Numbered from the stretch's first letter, positions 17,203 through 25,534 are shown. The stretch is DNA of 28,941 nucleotides from JAAUTS01 sp038250235 (GCA_038250235.1 JBBSCO010000038.1:1-28941), one strand, 5' to 3'. Notes: generated from the letters alone by a model not told the origin. Made by a program: numbers and translations.

Positions 17203-18009
17203 GTGAAAAAACTAGTATCTTCACCCAGAAAAAAACCCGTCTCTTTGTCGCTGGAAAGTGTTTCCCACTACCATCAACGTCACGGCATCCAGCCCAGCCC
17301 CATGAAAATCGCTTCCGGCTATGAGCGGGTGGAATTGATGACCGGGGGCCGGGGCTGGATCGAGGACCAGGGACAGTGGCGGGAAGTCAATCCGGGGGAC
17401 CTGATCTGGAATTGGGCCGGTGACATGACCATCGGACGCAGTGATTTGGAGAATCCCTACCGATGCCTGGCCGTTTCCTTCCGTTTGAGCGCAACCCGCC
17501 AGCGGCGTTTCCCGCGTTTCAGTTTCTGGCCTGACCTGGAAGCTGTTTCCAAACTGGCAGATGAAGCCACCCGCTTGTTCATCAACGGACAATTCGACCG
17601 GCCAACTCTCCTGAACTACCTGCACGGCCTGCTTGTCTTCCAAATCCGCCGGCACGAACATGCCGCCCAGACAGAAAGGTATCCGCAGCGTATCCGCGCT
17701 GTAATGGACCTGATTAGGAGGGATTACGCAAGCAAACTGACACTCCATCGGCTTGCCAGACAGGCAGCATGCTCCACCGCCCATCTGCACGACCTTTTCC
17801 TTCAGCACACCGGCACTTCCCCCCACCAATGGCTGATCCAACAACGGCTCAAAGTGGCCAAGGAAAAACTCGTGGGTAGTCTGGATTCGATGAAGCAGAT
17901 TGCACAGAAATGTGGGTTTTCAGATGCTGCTGCCTTTGCCCATGCCTTCAAAGCTCATACAGGACGTTCTCCGGGCGCTTTCCGCAAACATTATTTCAAC
18001 CTGGCCTGA
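17203..18009 (+). CDS. AraC-family transcriptional regulator (AraC-2, 268 aa)
   Basis: The N-terminal domain (about 20-110) is a cupin-like sensor with MKIASGYERVELMTGGRGWIEDQ and VNPGDLIWNWAGD. The C-terminal domain (about 165-265) holds the two helix-turn-helix motifs: LHRLARQAACSTAHLHDLF and MKQIAQKCGFSDAAAFAHAFK, followed by GRSPGAFRKHYF. A GTG start is chosen because AGGA lies six bases before it. It is divergent from oxidoreductase-1, the likely target unit. Its HTH domain shares the HLH--F--H-G--PHQ-LI-QR pattern with AraC-3 downstream, which points to an old duplication. Its last 19 bases overlap the end of AraC-3 on the other strand. Confidence 0.9.
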   Translation: MKKLVSSPRKKPVSLSLESVSHYHQRHGIQPSPMKIASGYERVELMTGGRGWIEDQGQWREVNPGDLIWNWAGDMTIGRSDLENPYRCLAVSFRLSATRQRRFPRFSFWPDLEAVSKLADEATRLFINGQFDRPTLLNYLHGLLVFQIRRHEHAAQTERYPQRIRAVMDLIRRDYASKLTLHRLARQAACSTAHLHDLFLQHTGTSPHQWLIQQRLKVAKEKLVGSLDSMKQIAQKCGFSDAAAFAHAFKAHTGRSPGAFRKHYFNLA

Positions 18010-18824
18010 CCAGGATCCACCCGTGGACGGCCCGCTTCCTTGGTTCTTTCATAAGTCCGGTATTTCCGGCGATAGGCAGCCGCAGTAAGATCCCCGTATT
18101 TTTTGAAGGCCCGGCAGAAGTTCTCCGTGTTTGCATAACCAACCGCTCTTGCCACCACCTTGATCGGGTCCCCGGTCGTCGCCAGCCTGTGTTGTGCCGC
18201 ACGCATCCGTTGGCTGATAAGCTGCTGGTGCGGGGTCAGGCCAAGGTGCTCGCGGAACTCCGCATGCAGGTGCGATGCACTTAATCCCACGCGGGCCGCC
18301 AGGGCCCCGATTCCCAGATCTTCCCCATAATGCCGTTCAATATGGGAAAGCACCACTGCCAGGCGGGGGGGAATCCCCCGGGTGAAAGGCCTCCGCTGAT
18401 ATCTGTCGAGTTGGTAGCGGAATTGACTCCAAACAAGGTCGCCAATCACCCCGGGGTCCTGCCCGGCGTGGTGGAACGCATGCAGCATGTCCTCCGCAAA
18501 ACGCAGAGCCTCCCCTGGATCCTCCCAGACAAAATAGCGTGGCCACTTCACCCAGGGGGAGACTCGCCCACTGAAAAATTGGGCGGTCATACAGGCATAA
18601 CGCCCACCGCCCTCGGTGCGCGAGACCGTTTCCTCGCCCGCCTGATGGAGAAACACCGCACCGACCCCTTGAAGCGTATCACCACCCGGAACATAGACAG
18701 CCCCATCCGTGATCAGTTCAAAAAGCAGGTATCCCTTTTGTGTGACGGCGGGTTGGGGTGCTCCGCCCGCTTCACTGCGATAAAAACCGATACTTTCCAG
18801 CGCGACAAGCTTCTTGGGGGCCAT
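17991..18824 (-). CDS. AraC-family transcriptional regulator (AraC-3, 277 aa)
   Basis: The N-terminal half is a ligand-binding domain of the cupin type (GYLLFELITDGAVYVPGGDT... and VGAVFLHQAGEE). The C-terminal part has the AraC double HTH: IGALAARVGLSASHLHAEF and IKVVARAVGYANTENFCRAFK, then AAYRRKYRTY. A proline- and lysine-rich tail of about 20 residues extends past the usual end and overlaps the 3' end of AraC-2. It is divergent from isomerase-2 and oxidoreductase-2, with 110 bases between, so it probably controls that pair. A small inverted repeat GGTGT-TTT-ACACC (18826-18838) sits directly upstream of its ATG, where it could bind a repressor or hide the ribosome site. Confidence 0.9.
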   Translation of the reverse strand: MAPKKLVALESIGFYRSEAGGAPQPAVTQKGYLLFELITDGAVYVPGGDTLQGVGAVFLHQAGEETVSRTEGGGRYACMTAQFFSGRVSPWVKWPRYFVWEDPGEALRFAEDMLHAFHHAGQDPGVIGDLVWSQFRYQLDRYQRRPFTRGIPPRLAVVLSHIERHYGEDLGIGALAARVGLSASHLHAEFREHLGLTPHQQLISQRMRAAQHRLATTGDPIKVVARAVGYANTENFCRAFKKYGDLTAAAYRRKYRTYERTKEAGRPRVDPGQARLK

Positions 18825-18859
18825 AGGTGTTTTACACCATTAATCAGCGTTTTTGTCAA

Positions 18860-18888
18860 TTGAGAGTCTGCTTCTCCTCTGATATGGT
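18860..18888 (+). promoter_or_regulatory. Probable promoter of the isomerase-2/oxidoreductase-2 unit
   Basis: TTGAGA (18860-18865), a 17-base spacer and TATGGT (18883-18888) preceded by TGA form an extended -10 promoter of sigma-70 type. The distance to the isomerase-2 ATG is about 45 bases, a normal leader length. Confidence 0.45.
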
Positions 18889-18934
18889 TTACCCTTGTCC
18901 CCTTAAACCACTGTTTTAATCAACTAATTACTCT

Positions 18935-19750
18935 ATGATACCCGAAATCACCGTTCAATTGTACAGCGTCCGCGACCTCGCCTCCGCAGACTACGAAGGC
19001 ACCGTCCGTAAAATTGCCGCCATGGGCTTTGGCTGCGTCGAACCCGCCGGCTTCCCCGGCTCCTCCCCTGAAAAAGCAGCCAAACTTTTTCAGGAACTTG
19101 GGCTGAAAGCTCCAACCTGCCACTGCGGCCTGCCCATCGGCGACAAGGCGGACGAGATCATCGAAACCGCCCTCTTGCTCGGCCACCGCTATCTCATCAC
19201 CGGATGCCCACCCAAGTTTAAAGAAAATTTTGCTTCCGCTGATGCCGTCAAAGCCACGGCCGAACTCTACTGTGAAGCGGCCTCCAATCTGGAGAAACAC
19301 GGCCTGCAAATCGGCTACCACAACCACGACTGGGATCTCGTCGACATCGACGGCCAACCCGGCTACCGGATCTTCCTCGATAAAACCCCCGCCACCGTCC
19401 TCTGGGAAGCCGACGTGTTCTGGGTGGCCAAAGCCGGACGTGATCCCGCTGCCTTCCTCCAGGAAATTGGCCCGCGCGGTAAGGCCCTCCATTTCAAAGA
19501 CGGCATTCTGAGTGCCGATGACTCCTTCACCGAAGCCGAAACGGAGTCCGGAAAAATCATGGTCAGCAATGCCGTTCCCTTCCTCCCCGCCGGTGCCGGC
19601 CAGGTCGATCTGATGGCCGCCTCCAAAGCCGCCACCCACGCGGAATACATCGCCGTGGAACTGGACAGCTACGCAGGCGACATGCTTTCTGCAATCCAGG
19701 AAAGCTACACCTACCTCACTTCCAAAGGTATCGCCGTCGGTAAAAAATAA
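18935..19750 (+). CDS. Sugar phosphate isomerase/epimerase family TIM barrel (isomerase-2, 271 aa)
   Basis: The N-terminal EITVQLYSVRDLA is typical of the xylose-isomerase-like TIM barrels. Further family motifs are IGYHNHDWD (about 126-134), LWEADVFWVAKAG (about 156-168), ALHFKDG (184-190) and a late AVELDSY with a likely metal-binding Glu. No signal peptide is present, so the enzyme is cytoplasmic. It is only distantly similar to isomerase-1 (249 aa), so it is probably not a recent copy. Oxidoreductase-2 follows 26 bases later on the same strand, so the two almost certainly form an operon. The divergent AraC-3 is the likely regulator. The substrate is not evident; sugars, inositols or their keto forms are usual for the family. 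Confidence 0.9.
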   Translation: MIPEITVQLYSVRDLASADYEGTVRKIAAMGFGCVEPAGFPGSSPEKAAKLFQELGLKAPTCHCGLPIGDKADEIIETALLLGHRYLITGCPPKFKENFASADAVKATAELYCEAASNLEKHGLQIGYHNHDWDLVDIDGQPGYRIFLDKTPATVLWEADVFWVAKAGRDPAAFLQEIGPRGKALHFKDGILSADDSFTEAETESGKIMVSNAVPFLPAGAGQVDLMAASKAATHAEYIAVELDSYAGDMLSAIQESYTYLTSKGIAVGKK

Positions 19751-19776
19751 CCCCCTAAAACCCCTATCTGCTGACT

Positions 19777-20889
19777 ATGAGCATCCCTAAAAAAATCGGC
19801 GTCGGCATCATCGGCTGCGGCAATATCTCCCAGGCCTACTTCAACGGCGCCAAAGTCTTTGAAGTCCTCAACATCGTCTCCTGCGCTGACCTCAACCCCG
19901 AAACAGCCAAAGCCAAAGCTGCGGAAAATGGCTGCGTGGCCCAGACCGTGGATGAGCTTCTCGCCAATCCTGACGTTGAGCTGGTCATCAACCTGACCAT
20001 CCCCGCCGTCCATGCCGAGGTCAGCCTGGCGGCCCTTCGCGCAGGCCGGCACGTCCACTGCGAAAAACCTTTGGCCGTCCACCTCAAGGATGCCAAGGCG
20101 GTCATGGATCTGGCCACGGAAAAAAATCTTCTCGTAGGTTGTGCCCCTGACACCTTCATGGGTGCCGGCCTGCAGACCTGCCGCAAGCTCGTCGATGACG
20201 GTTGGATCGGACGCATTGTCGGCGGCACCGCTTTCATGATGTCACACGGTCCCGAAAGCTGGCACCCGAACCCCTCCTTCTTTTACCAGATCGGTGCAGG
20301 TCCCATGTTCGATATGGGTCCCTATTACGTCACCGCACTGGTGCATCTGCTCGGCCCTGTCAAGGAAGTCGCCGCCGTCACCACCCGGGCCTATACTGAA
20401 CGCACCGCCACCTGCAAAGAACAGTTCGGCAAAAAACTTCCCGTTGAAGTTCCCACCCATTACTCCGGCTCCCTCCTCTTTCACTCCGGAGCCGTCGTCA
20501 ATGCCACCCTCTCGTTTGACGTACACCGCCACAGCCACGGACCGATCGAACTCTATGGAACCGAAGGCTCACTCAAAGTTCCTGATCCCAACACCTTCGG
20601 CGGTCCCGTCGAACTCTGGACTCCCACTTCCAAGGAATGGCTGCCCCAGGCCCTCAGCCACCCTTACGCCACCAACATGCGCAGCATCGGTGCGGCCGAC
20701 CTGGCCTACGCCATCCTCGACCGCAGCCATAAACACCGCGCCAGCGGCGAATTGGCCTACCACGCTCTTGAGATCATGCATGCCTTCGAAAAATCTTCCG
20801 ACTCCGGCAGCCGCGAAGTCGTCCATTCCCGTCCGGCGCGACCTGACGCCCTCCCCCTGGGTCTGATCGAGGGTCGCCTCCTGATCTGA
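19777..20889 (+). CDS. Gfo/Idh/MocA-family oxidoreductase (oxidoreductase-2, 370 aa)
   Basis: The Rossmann fold begins IGVGIIGCGNIS (7-18), and the family lysine is in CEKP (95-98). In the second domain the conserved segment reads GAGPMFDMGPYYVTALVHLLG (from about 173), so Asp179 is kept but the usual His four residues later is Tyr. This Tyr variant defines a subgroup within the family and suggests a different proton donor or substrate from oxidoreductase-1, which has DIGVH. It is the second gene of the unit with isomerase-2. The stop is followed by about 40 bases before the convergent SDR remnant, with no strong terminator visible. Confidence 0.9.
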   Translation: MSIPKKIGVGIIGCGNISQAYFNGAKVFEVLNIVSCADLNPETAKAKAAENGCVAQTVDELLANPDVELVINLTIPAVHAEVSLAALRAGRHVHCEKPLAVHLKDAKAVMDLATEKNLLVGCAPDTFMGAGLQTCRKLVDDGWIGRIVGGTAFMMSHGPESWHPNPSFFYQIGAGPMFDMGPYYVTALVHLLGPVKEVAAVTTRAYTERTATCKEQFGKKLPVEVPTHYSGSLLFHSGAVVNATLSFDVHRHSHGPIELYGTEGSLKVPDPNTFGGPVELWTPTSKEWLPQALSHPYATNMRSIGAADLAYAILDRSHKHRASGELAYHALEIMHAFEKSSDSGSREVVHSRPARPDALPLGLIEGRLLI

Positions 20890-20932
20890 GTTGCAGCGCG
20901 TGATTTCACCTTTCTTTATTCACTGACAGGCC

Positions 20933-21646
20933 CTAAACCAAAACGCCTCAGCCATCGACAACGAGAGTTGCTCCCGTTATAAAGCCGTTAGGCATCAACA
21001 TGAGCGTTGTGTCCGCGATGTCTTCTCCTGTTCTTACGCGCTACACCGGTAGCCGGGATGCAATGGATGAATACATTCCCTCACGGGCGGCTTCTGGCAT
21101 GGAACGATAAGCAGAGGTTCCCCGGGTCATGCCTGGCGGGAGCGTGATCACACGCACGTGTGCGTGGGTGCGCGCTAGCCCAACCCTTGGCCTCGACAGC
21201 AGCGTTGACGCCCGCCAGCACGGCATCGTTCAGGCTGGGGCGGCGTGAAATACAAACGAGAAAAGGCTTGATCGATCCTGTGGGTTTCATCGGAGCGTGC
21301 TTGGTTCAAAGGTAGGATCCGGAGAACTTGCTGCGAAAGGTCAATTCGCCATCCGCCAACAGAGCATCCTTGAATGTGCCTGTGGGAACCGAACTACCTG
21401 TGATTACAAAGTGATCGACCACGCCTATTGCCGCAAAAGGTCCTGCACCGAGGCCTCGTCAGTCTTGTCAAGTCTGCGAGCGAAGACCCCAAGCTACTGG
21501 GCGGTTGCAGCAACTTTCTCTGCTGATCGGCTACGCACGGTGACGGATGCCCCCAGTTTGGCAGCCTTACGGGCAATGGAGAAACTCCAGCCTGATGTAC
21601 CTCCGATAACGACAATTGATTGATTGGTTAGATTTGTCTTCATCAT
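20933..21646 (-). pseudogene. Decayed short-chain dehydrogenase/reductase (SDR) gene
   Basis: Read on the minus strand from an ATG at 21646 with a GGAG ribosome site just before it, the protein begins MMKTNLTNQSIVVIGGTSG, the NAD(P)-binding start of an SDR. Further pieces are GASVTVRSRSAEKVAATAQ, GVVDHFVITGSS, ISRRPSLNDAVLAGVNAAVEA, PPGMTRGTSAYRSMPEAAR and NGFITGATLVVDG, all in SDR order. The gene is broken by TAG at 21494-21496, a frameshift before GVVDH, TGA at 21306-21308, a second frameshift before PPGMTRG, a TAG after SRLPV, and a TGA after VVDG. A final TAG lies at 20933-20935. The expected full length of about 237 residues matches the distance between start and end, so the lesions are point events rather than a large deletion. 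Confidence 0.88.
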
Positions 21647-21936
21647 GTGTTTTCTCCGGGTTCGCTGTTTGTCAGGAACTGGAAGCCCCTCGCTTTGATC
21701 GACGGGTTCAATGTCTTTATTTTAAGGGCGGGTTTAAAATGGGATTATTCGACGGACTGGCCTTATCCGTATTCAAAAAGGCACAATCAAGGATTTCATT
21801 ATGTCGAATGACAGCCCCATTCAGGACTCGAAAAAATTTTCTGTCTCGTTTTTTTGAGGGCTGCTATTTTTCATCAGCGGAACCTGGGTTTGCTGTAAAG
21901 TTTGATTATCGGACAAATCAAATTAGGTTATTTCAA

Positions 21937-23367
21937 TTGATCACGAAACCCGAAAAAAAAGGCTTTGATGTTTTGGTCGTGGGAGCCGGACCTTCGGGAG
22001 CCCGCGCTGCCCTGCGTGCAGCGGAACTAGGGGCCAGAGTGGGACTGATTGACCGGGTTCGAATCGGCGGCACCTGCACGAATACCGGCTGCGTGCCTAC
22101 CCGCGTCCTCGCGGTCACGGCCCGGCTTCTCCGCGATATTCGTTCGGCGGGGTTATATGGCATTGAAGTATCTGATCCGAAACTCCTCTGGTCACGCACA
22201 CTGGCCCGGGTGCAGGAGGTGGTGCAGGAGGTGCTGGCAAAGAAGCAGACGGAGGAACGTATCCTTGCATCCGGAGGGCATGTTTTCTTCGAGGGTTCCG
22301 CCCGGTTCATCAGTCAGAAGGTGTTGCAACTTGCCGATACCAAACGGCAACTTCACGCTGAGAAGATCATCCTCTGCGTTGGAGGCAAGGCAAGGCGGCC
22401 CAACATTGATGGGGTGGAACTTGGCATCGTCCCGGAAGAACTCTTCTCGCTCCAGCAGATGCCCAAATCCATTGCGATTATCGGCAGCGGTTACACCGGC
22501 GTTCAGGTCTGCACAATCATGAATGCCTTTGGCTCCCAGGTGACACTTCTCGACGTGGCGCCAGTTATTGTCCCGAGCGCAGATGAAATGGTGAGTGCGG
22601 TCCTGCGCGATCGTTTTGAGGCTCTTGGTGTAGTGGTCGTGACCGAAATCGAAGCAGTAGAGCGGATAGAGATGACGGAGAACGGAATGCGCCGATTGCA
22701 TTTTCGAAAAGCCGGAGAACACCGCGTAATCGAGGTTGAGGCGGTGCTGCTCTGTTTAGGCTGGCCCGCTGCGCTCGAAGATATCGGCACCGAGGCGATT
22801 GGTCTCGAGACGGAACGGGGTTTTCTGAAGGTGAATCGCTTTATGCAGACAAACCTGGAACACATCTTCGCTGCCGGCGATGTTCATGGGCGCGATATGC
22901 TGGTGCAGGGGGCTCATTTCGAAGCCATGGTGGCAGCCGAAAACGCTGTGCTCGGAGCGAGCTTGGAACATCGCTCTGAGTTGTTACCAAGCGGCGGTTT
23001 CACCGATCCGGATCACGCCGGAGTAGGCCTGACCGAGCGCGCGGCGAGCTTAGAAAAACTTGATTATACCTCTGCCTCTATAAGCTATGCGAACCTGGAT
23101 CGCGCTATCATTGACGGACGTAAGCATGGGTTTGTAAAATTGATTGCAGATCGACAGACGGGAAGGCTGCTGGGCGCGCACGCCATTGGTGAGAATGCGT
23201 TGGAACTGATCCAAGGTCTGGCAATCTCCATGTCCGCAGGAGTGACCCTGGGCATTCTGGCGAGCACACGCCTCTCCTACCCGACCTATAGCTCGATTGT
23301 TGGAGAACTCGCCCGGCGAATGTTGGCACAAAACAGTGTTCCTACCAACGAGGGCCTACTTCGGTAG
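21937..23367 (+). CDS. FAD-dependent disulfide-reductase-like flavoprotein (mercuric reductase/lipoamide dehydrogenase family)
   Basis: The protein has an FAD-binding DVLVVGAGPSGARAA, a redox-active cysteine pair in GGTCTNTGCVPTR (Cys47 and Cys52), a second Rossmann motif IAIIGSGYTGVQ for NAD(P)H, and the FAD-contacting HIFAAGDVHG. The C-terminal dimerisation domain follows (FVKLIADRQTGRLLGAHAIGENALELIQ). At the end the usual His-Pro-Thr-x-Ser-Glu is YPTYSS, so the His-Glu dyad of lipoamide dehydrogenase is missing. The C-terminal Cys-Cys of true mercuric reductases is also absent, so the electron acceptor is unknown. The start is uncertain. The TTG at 21937 puts the FAD motif at the usual distance, but the frame is open back to 21616 and includes an ATG at 21739; those extra residues look unlike the family. 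Confidence 0.82.
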   Translation: MITKPEKKGFDVLVVGAGPSGARAALRAAELGARVGLIDRVRIGGTCTNTGCVPTRVLAVTARLLRDIRSAGLYGIEVSDPKLLWSRTLARVQEVVQEVLAKKQTEERILASGGHVFFEGSARFISQKVLQLADTKRQLHAEKIILCVGGKARRPNIDGVELGIVPEELFSLQQMPKSIAIIGSGYTGVQVCTIMNAFGSQVTLLDVAPVIVPSADEMVSAVLRDRFEALGVVVVTEIEAVERIEMTENGMRRLHFRKAGEHRVIEVEAVLLCLGWPAALEDIGTEAIGLETERGFLKVNRFMQTNLEHIFAAGDVHGRDMLVQGAHFEAMVAAENAVLGASLEHRSELLPSGGFTDPDHAGVGLTERAASLEKLDYTSASISYANLDRAIIDGRKHGFVKLIADRQTGRLLGAHAIGENALELIQGLAISMSAGVTLGILASTRLSYPTYSSIVGELARRMLAQNSVPTNEGLLR

Positions 23368-23866
23368 GAGAAAAAGCTTGGCCCTAGTTTGGCTGGCTTC
23401 CTCGACTGGCCTGTGTTTTTCAGAATTTATCTTCTTTTGAAAGGGCTGCCCATAACTCGTCAGGTCAATAACAGTGTAATAAGATGAGACGTAGCAAAGC
23501 AAAGATCGCTGATGATAGAGGGGTTGCTGAGTGTTTCCGCAGTTAGATGTGCGGTAATTTTGTAAATAATTTGCAACAACAACAACCCGGAACGTAGTTC
23601 CGGGTCGCGGAAAACAAGCAGCAGCACGGACGCTGAAGCAATGCTGAAATGCACGGAGAGCAAAATTCCCCCTGCGGGACTGGGATCGCCAAAGCAGGCT
23701 TGAGCCCAACCGGAATTCCTTACCAGTCCGATAAATACTTAAGACAGGACGGCGGTATTCGGTCCAAGAGAGAGTATTATCTTTATGCTAATAACGCTGC
23801 GGGATTCTTTATTGGAATAATCATCCTCCCCAGAGACTGTTGCAATCTTTTGCTGAGCGTCGACCA
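23368..23866. other. Gene-poor stretch with one hairpin
   Basis: No convincing gene is seen on either strand between the flavoprotein and DoxX genes; open frames here have composition unlike the neighbours. The only structure noted is the short hairpin at 23585-23605. Confidence 0.6.
23585..23605. repeat. Perfect 9-bp inverted repeat
   Basis: ACCCGGAAC (23585-23593) and GTTCCGGGT (23597-23605) flank the three-base loop GTA. No T-run follows on either side, so it is not a typical terminator. It resembles small palindromic units of dispersed repeats. Confidence 0.7.
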
Positions 23867-24262
23867 TCAGGACGACGCAATACGGCGGTCAGATGAGGAA
23901 GCGATCACCCAATAGACCCACCAGATCAGTAGTAACTGGAATGGAAGGCGCAGCCACAGTGCCCACCCCGGTATTTCCATACCAGGCCAACCATTCAAAG
24001 CTACATGCAGATTGGCTGGAAACACCGCGATCAACAATGCAATGAGACCCCAACCCGCAAATCGTCGTGTTGCGTAAAACAGTAATCCGAACCCGCCAAC
24101 CACCTCCGCGAGACCGCTAATCCACACCAGTGCAGCGGCTGAGGGAAGATATGCTGGAACCATTGATATGTAAGTTCCCGGATTCAGAAAGTGATTTGCA
24201 CCGGCCAACACGAAAAACAAAGCCAAAACCCAACGCCATAAAATGACTGGTGATTTTCTCAT
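23867..24262 (-). CDS. DoxX-family integral membrane protein (131 aa)
   Basis: The protein is almost entirely hydrophobic, with four predicted membrane segments: about residues 7-23, 42-62, 70-88 and 104-122. The first helix contains RWVLALFFVLAGANHFLNP and the second SGLAEVVGGFGLLF, both typical of DoxX/DoxX-like proteins. Members of this family are small inner-membrane proteins linked to quinone, thiosulfate or redox stress functions, and most have no proven role. A GGGAG ribosome site lies about 5 bases before the ATG. It has no same-strand partner close by, so it is likely transcribed alone. Confidence 0.85.
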   Translation of the reverse strand: MRKSPVILWRWVLALFFVLAGANHFLNPGTYISMVPAYLPSAAALVWISGLAEVVGGFGLLFYATRRFAGWGLIALLIAVFPANLHVALNGWPGMEIPGWALWLRLPFQLLLIWWVYWVIASSSDRRIASS

Positions 24263-24584
24263 CTTTTTCTCCCAACTAAGCTCATTCTGTAGTGAAGCCA
24301 GATTTCCTACTATCCATTATGAAGATGTCCCGTGCAAAGTTGCCAATCTTTGTAACGAGTCCCGTTGCGTGAGTTTTCATTTCTTTTGACCTGACTTCCT
24401 CTCAACCCCCATTTTCAAACTGATTTGGTCTAAGGTCTTTTTTTACTTCCTTTAATTTTACCGGGCCTATTGATAAACGCTGGCAATCACCTTCACCACT
24501 TCTTTTTAGGAGGGCTGATTCGACTTCTCTGCTGTAAGGTTAAGACCCCATGTCCTTCTATCAGCAATTGGACAATACTTCAGC
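24263..24584. other. Intergenic stretch without a recognisable gene
   Basis: AT-rich DNA between the DoxX gene and the possible 24-residue membrane peptide. No coding pattern, tRNA-like fold or strong hairpin was seen. It must contain the promoter of DoxX. Confidence 0.5.
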
Positions 24585-24659
24585 ATGTCAACATTACTCA
24601 TTATCGTTATTCTGGTTCTTCTATTCGGCGGCGGTGGTTTTTGGTTTTCAAGGCGCTGA
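24585..24659 (+). CDS. Possible very small membrane peptide (24 aa)
   Basis: The frame encodes MSTLLIIVILVLLF, then GGGGFWFSRR and a TGA. One hydrophobic helix followed by a glycine run and a basic end is the pattern of small one-helix proteins related to DUF3309, but those usually continue for another 25-30 residues. It may therefore be a complete micro-protein or a gene cut short by the TGA. A 7-8 bp palindrome (24655-24672) covers the stop codon. The ribosome site is weak, and coding cannot be proven from sequence alone. Confidence 0.4.
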   Translation: MSTLLIIVILVLLFGGGGFWFSRR

Positions 24660-24699
24660 GTTTTAACTCAGCCAAAAATAGCCTGGCGTGACCTCCGTT

Positions 24700-24729
24700 C
24701 GGTTGCGGGTATGCAAATACCCGCAACCG
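24700..24729. repeat. Perfect 13-bp hairpin with a GCAA loop
   Basis: CGGTTGCGGGTAT (24700-24712) pairs fully with ATACCCGCAACCG (24717-24729) around GCAA, a GNRA-type tetraloop on the plus strand. There is no following T-run. Downstream DNA to 24918 has further short GC-rich palindromic bits (for example GGAGCC-TTCCC-GGCTCC) but no gene I can support. Confidence 0.8.
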
Positions 24730-24918
24730 GATGGTAGCCCCGGCAGGGTTCGAAGCCAAAGCGACGCACGGAGCCTTCCCGGCTCCAGCCCACTCGGGCC
24801 GCGGCGTAAAAGCCCTTCCCGATTCGTAGATTGTTTGATATCTGCAATCTGCCGTGAACAGACATATTAAAGACCGTGTAAAGTTCTGCCATTATCCGGC
24901 GTCGGCTTGGAAGACTTG

Positions 24919-25140
24919 TTAATCCTTTTCCTCCGTCCAGATGACTTGGAATTCCAGCTCCTGTTGTCCGTCGCTCCGCTCGTGTTCGATGTTGAAGCTC
25001 GCGCTTTGAGGAATGCGCAATTTCTCCCCACCAACCTGAATTGAAAAAGACCGGTTTTTTTCAATCGCATCTGCCAGGCGGCGCAGCTTGCCGACGAACT
25101 GGGCCCGACTATAAGTTTTGGTTAGATCGCGGTCTGCCAT
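24919..25140 (-). CDS. Amphi-Trp domain protein (73 aa)
   Basis: The short protein starts MADRDLTKTYSRAQFVGKLRRLADAIE, has a central GGEKLRIP and ends in QQELEFQVIWTEEKD. This matches the amphi-Trp domain, a small alpha/beta domain of unknown function that is often encoded as a stand-alone gene and named for its amphipathic C-terminal strand with a Trp. AAGGA lies six bases before the ATG, a clear ribosome site. No membrane segment or signal peptide is present. Neighbouring genes give no hint of a pathway, and the family role is unknown. Confidence 0.82.
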   Translation of the reverse strand: MADRDLTKTYSRAQFVGKLRRLADAIEKNRSFSIQVGGEKLRIPQSASFNIEHERSDGQQELEFQVIWTEEKD

Positions 25141-25534
25141 ATAGATTCCTTTATGTGTAAGGGTTAAGCCTGGGTGACTGAGTTTCTGTGGTCAACCCTC
25201 CCCAATTTTCTGCGGCTTGGATCAACCAGCTTGTTCAGAAATCTTTCTATCAGGTTATCCTGCATCTGGCATGTTAAATAGACGGCCCTCGCTGGAGGGT
25301 GGTAGGGATGATCTGACCTGGGTCTGGGTCATGGCTGAATCAAAGGTCTGTGGTCTCATTGGTTTATACTCTGTTTTTGAAGATTGTTTCTCGCGCAAAG
25401 TCGCCAAGCTCGCATAGGACTCTGGAATTAAAAGTCTTCTTGTTTCCTTTTATCTTTCGAACGTCCGTGGTCAGTTATCCCCTGAAGCCGAAGGCGGAAG
25501 GGGATTGGCTGGACTGGGCTGTTCGCATTATTGT
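25141..25534. other. Intergenic stretch without a recognisable gene
   Basis: Open frames on the plus strand reach about 65 codons but have no ribosome site or protein-like composition. A short CGCGCAAAGTCGCCAAGC stretch near 25392 resembles dispersed repeat sequence. A small hairpin CCCTC-GCTG-GAGGG lies near 25285. Confidence 0.5.

Noticed and set aside
21616..21936. N-terminal extension of the flavoprotein back to 21616
   Set aside because: The added residues do not resemble the family and the first part overlaps the ribosome site of the SDR remnant; kept only as an alternative start in the gene entry.
23356..23709. 117-codon minus-strand frame after the flavoprotein gene
   Set aside because: Low-complexity, cysteine/arginine-rich translation, no ribosome site, and it runs across a palindrome.
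24730..24800. tRNA-like T-arm (GGTTCGAAGCC) near the 13-bp hairpin
   Set aside because: No matching acceptor stem, D arm or anticodon arm could be built on either strand.
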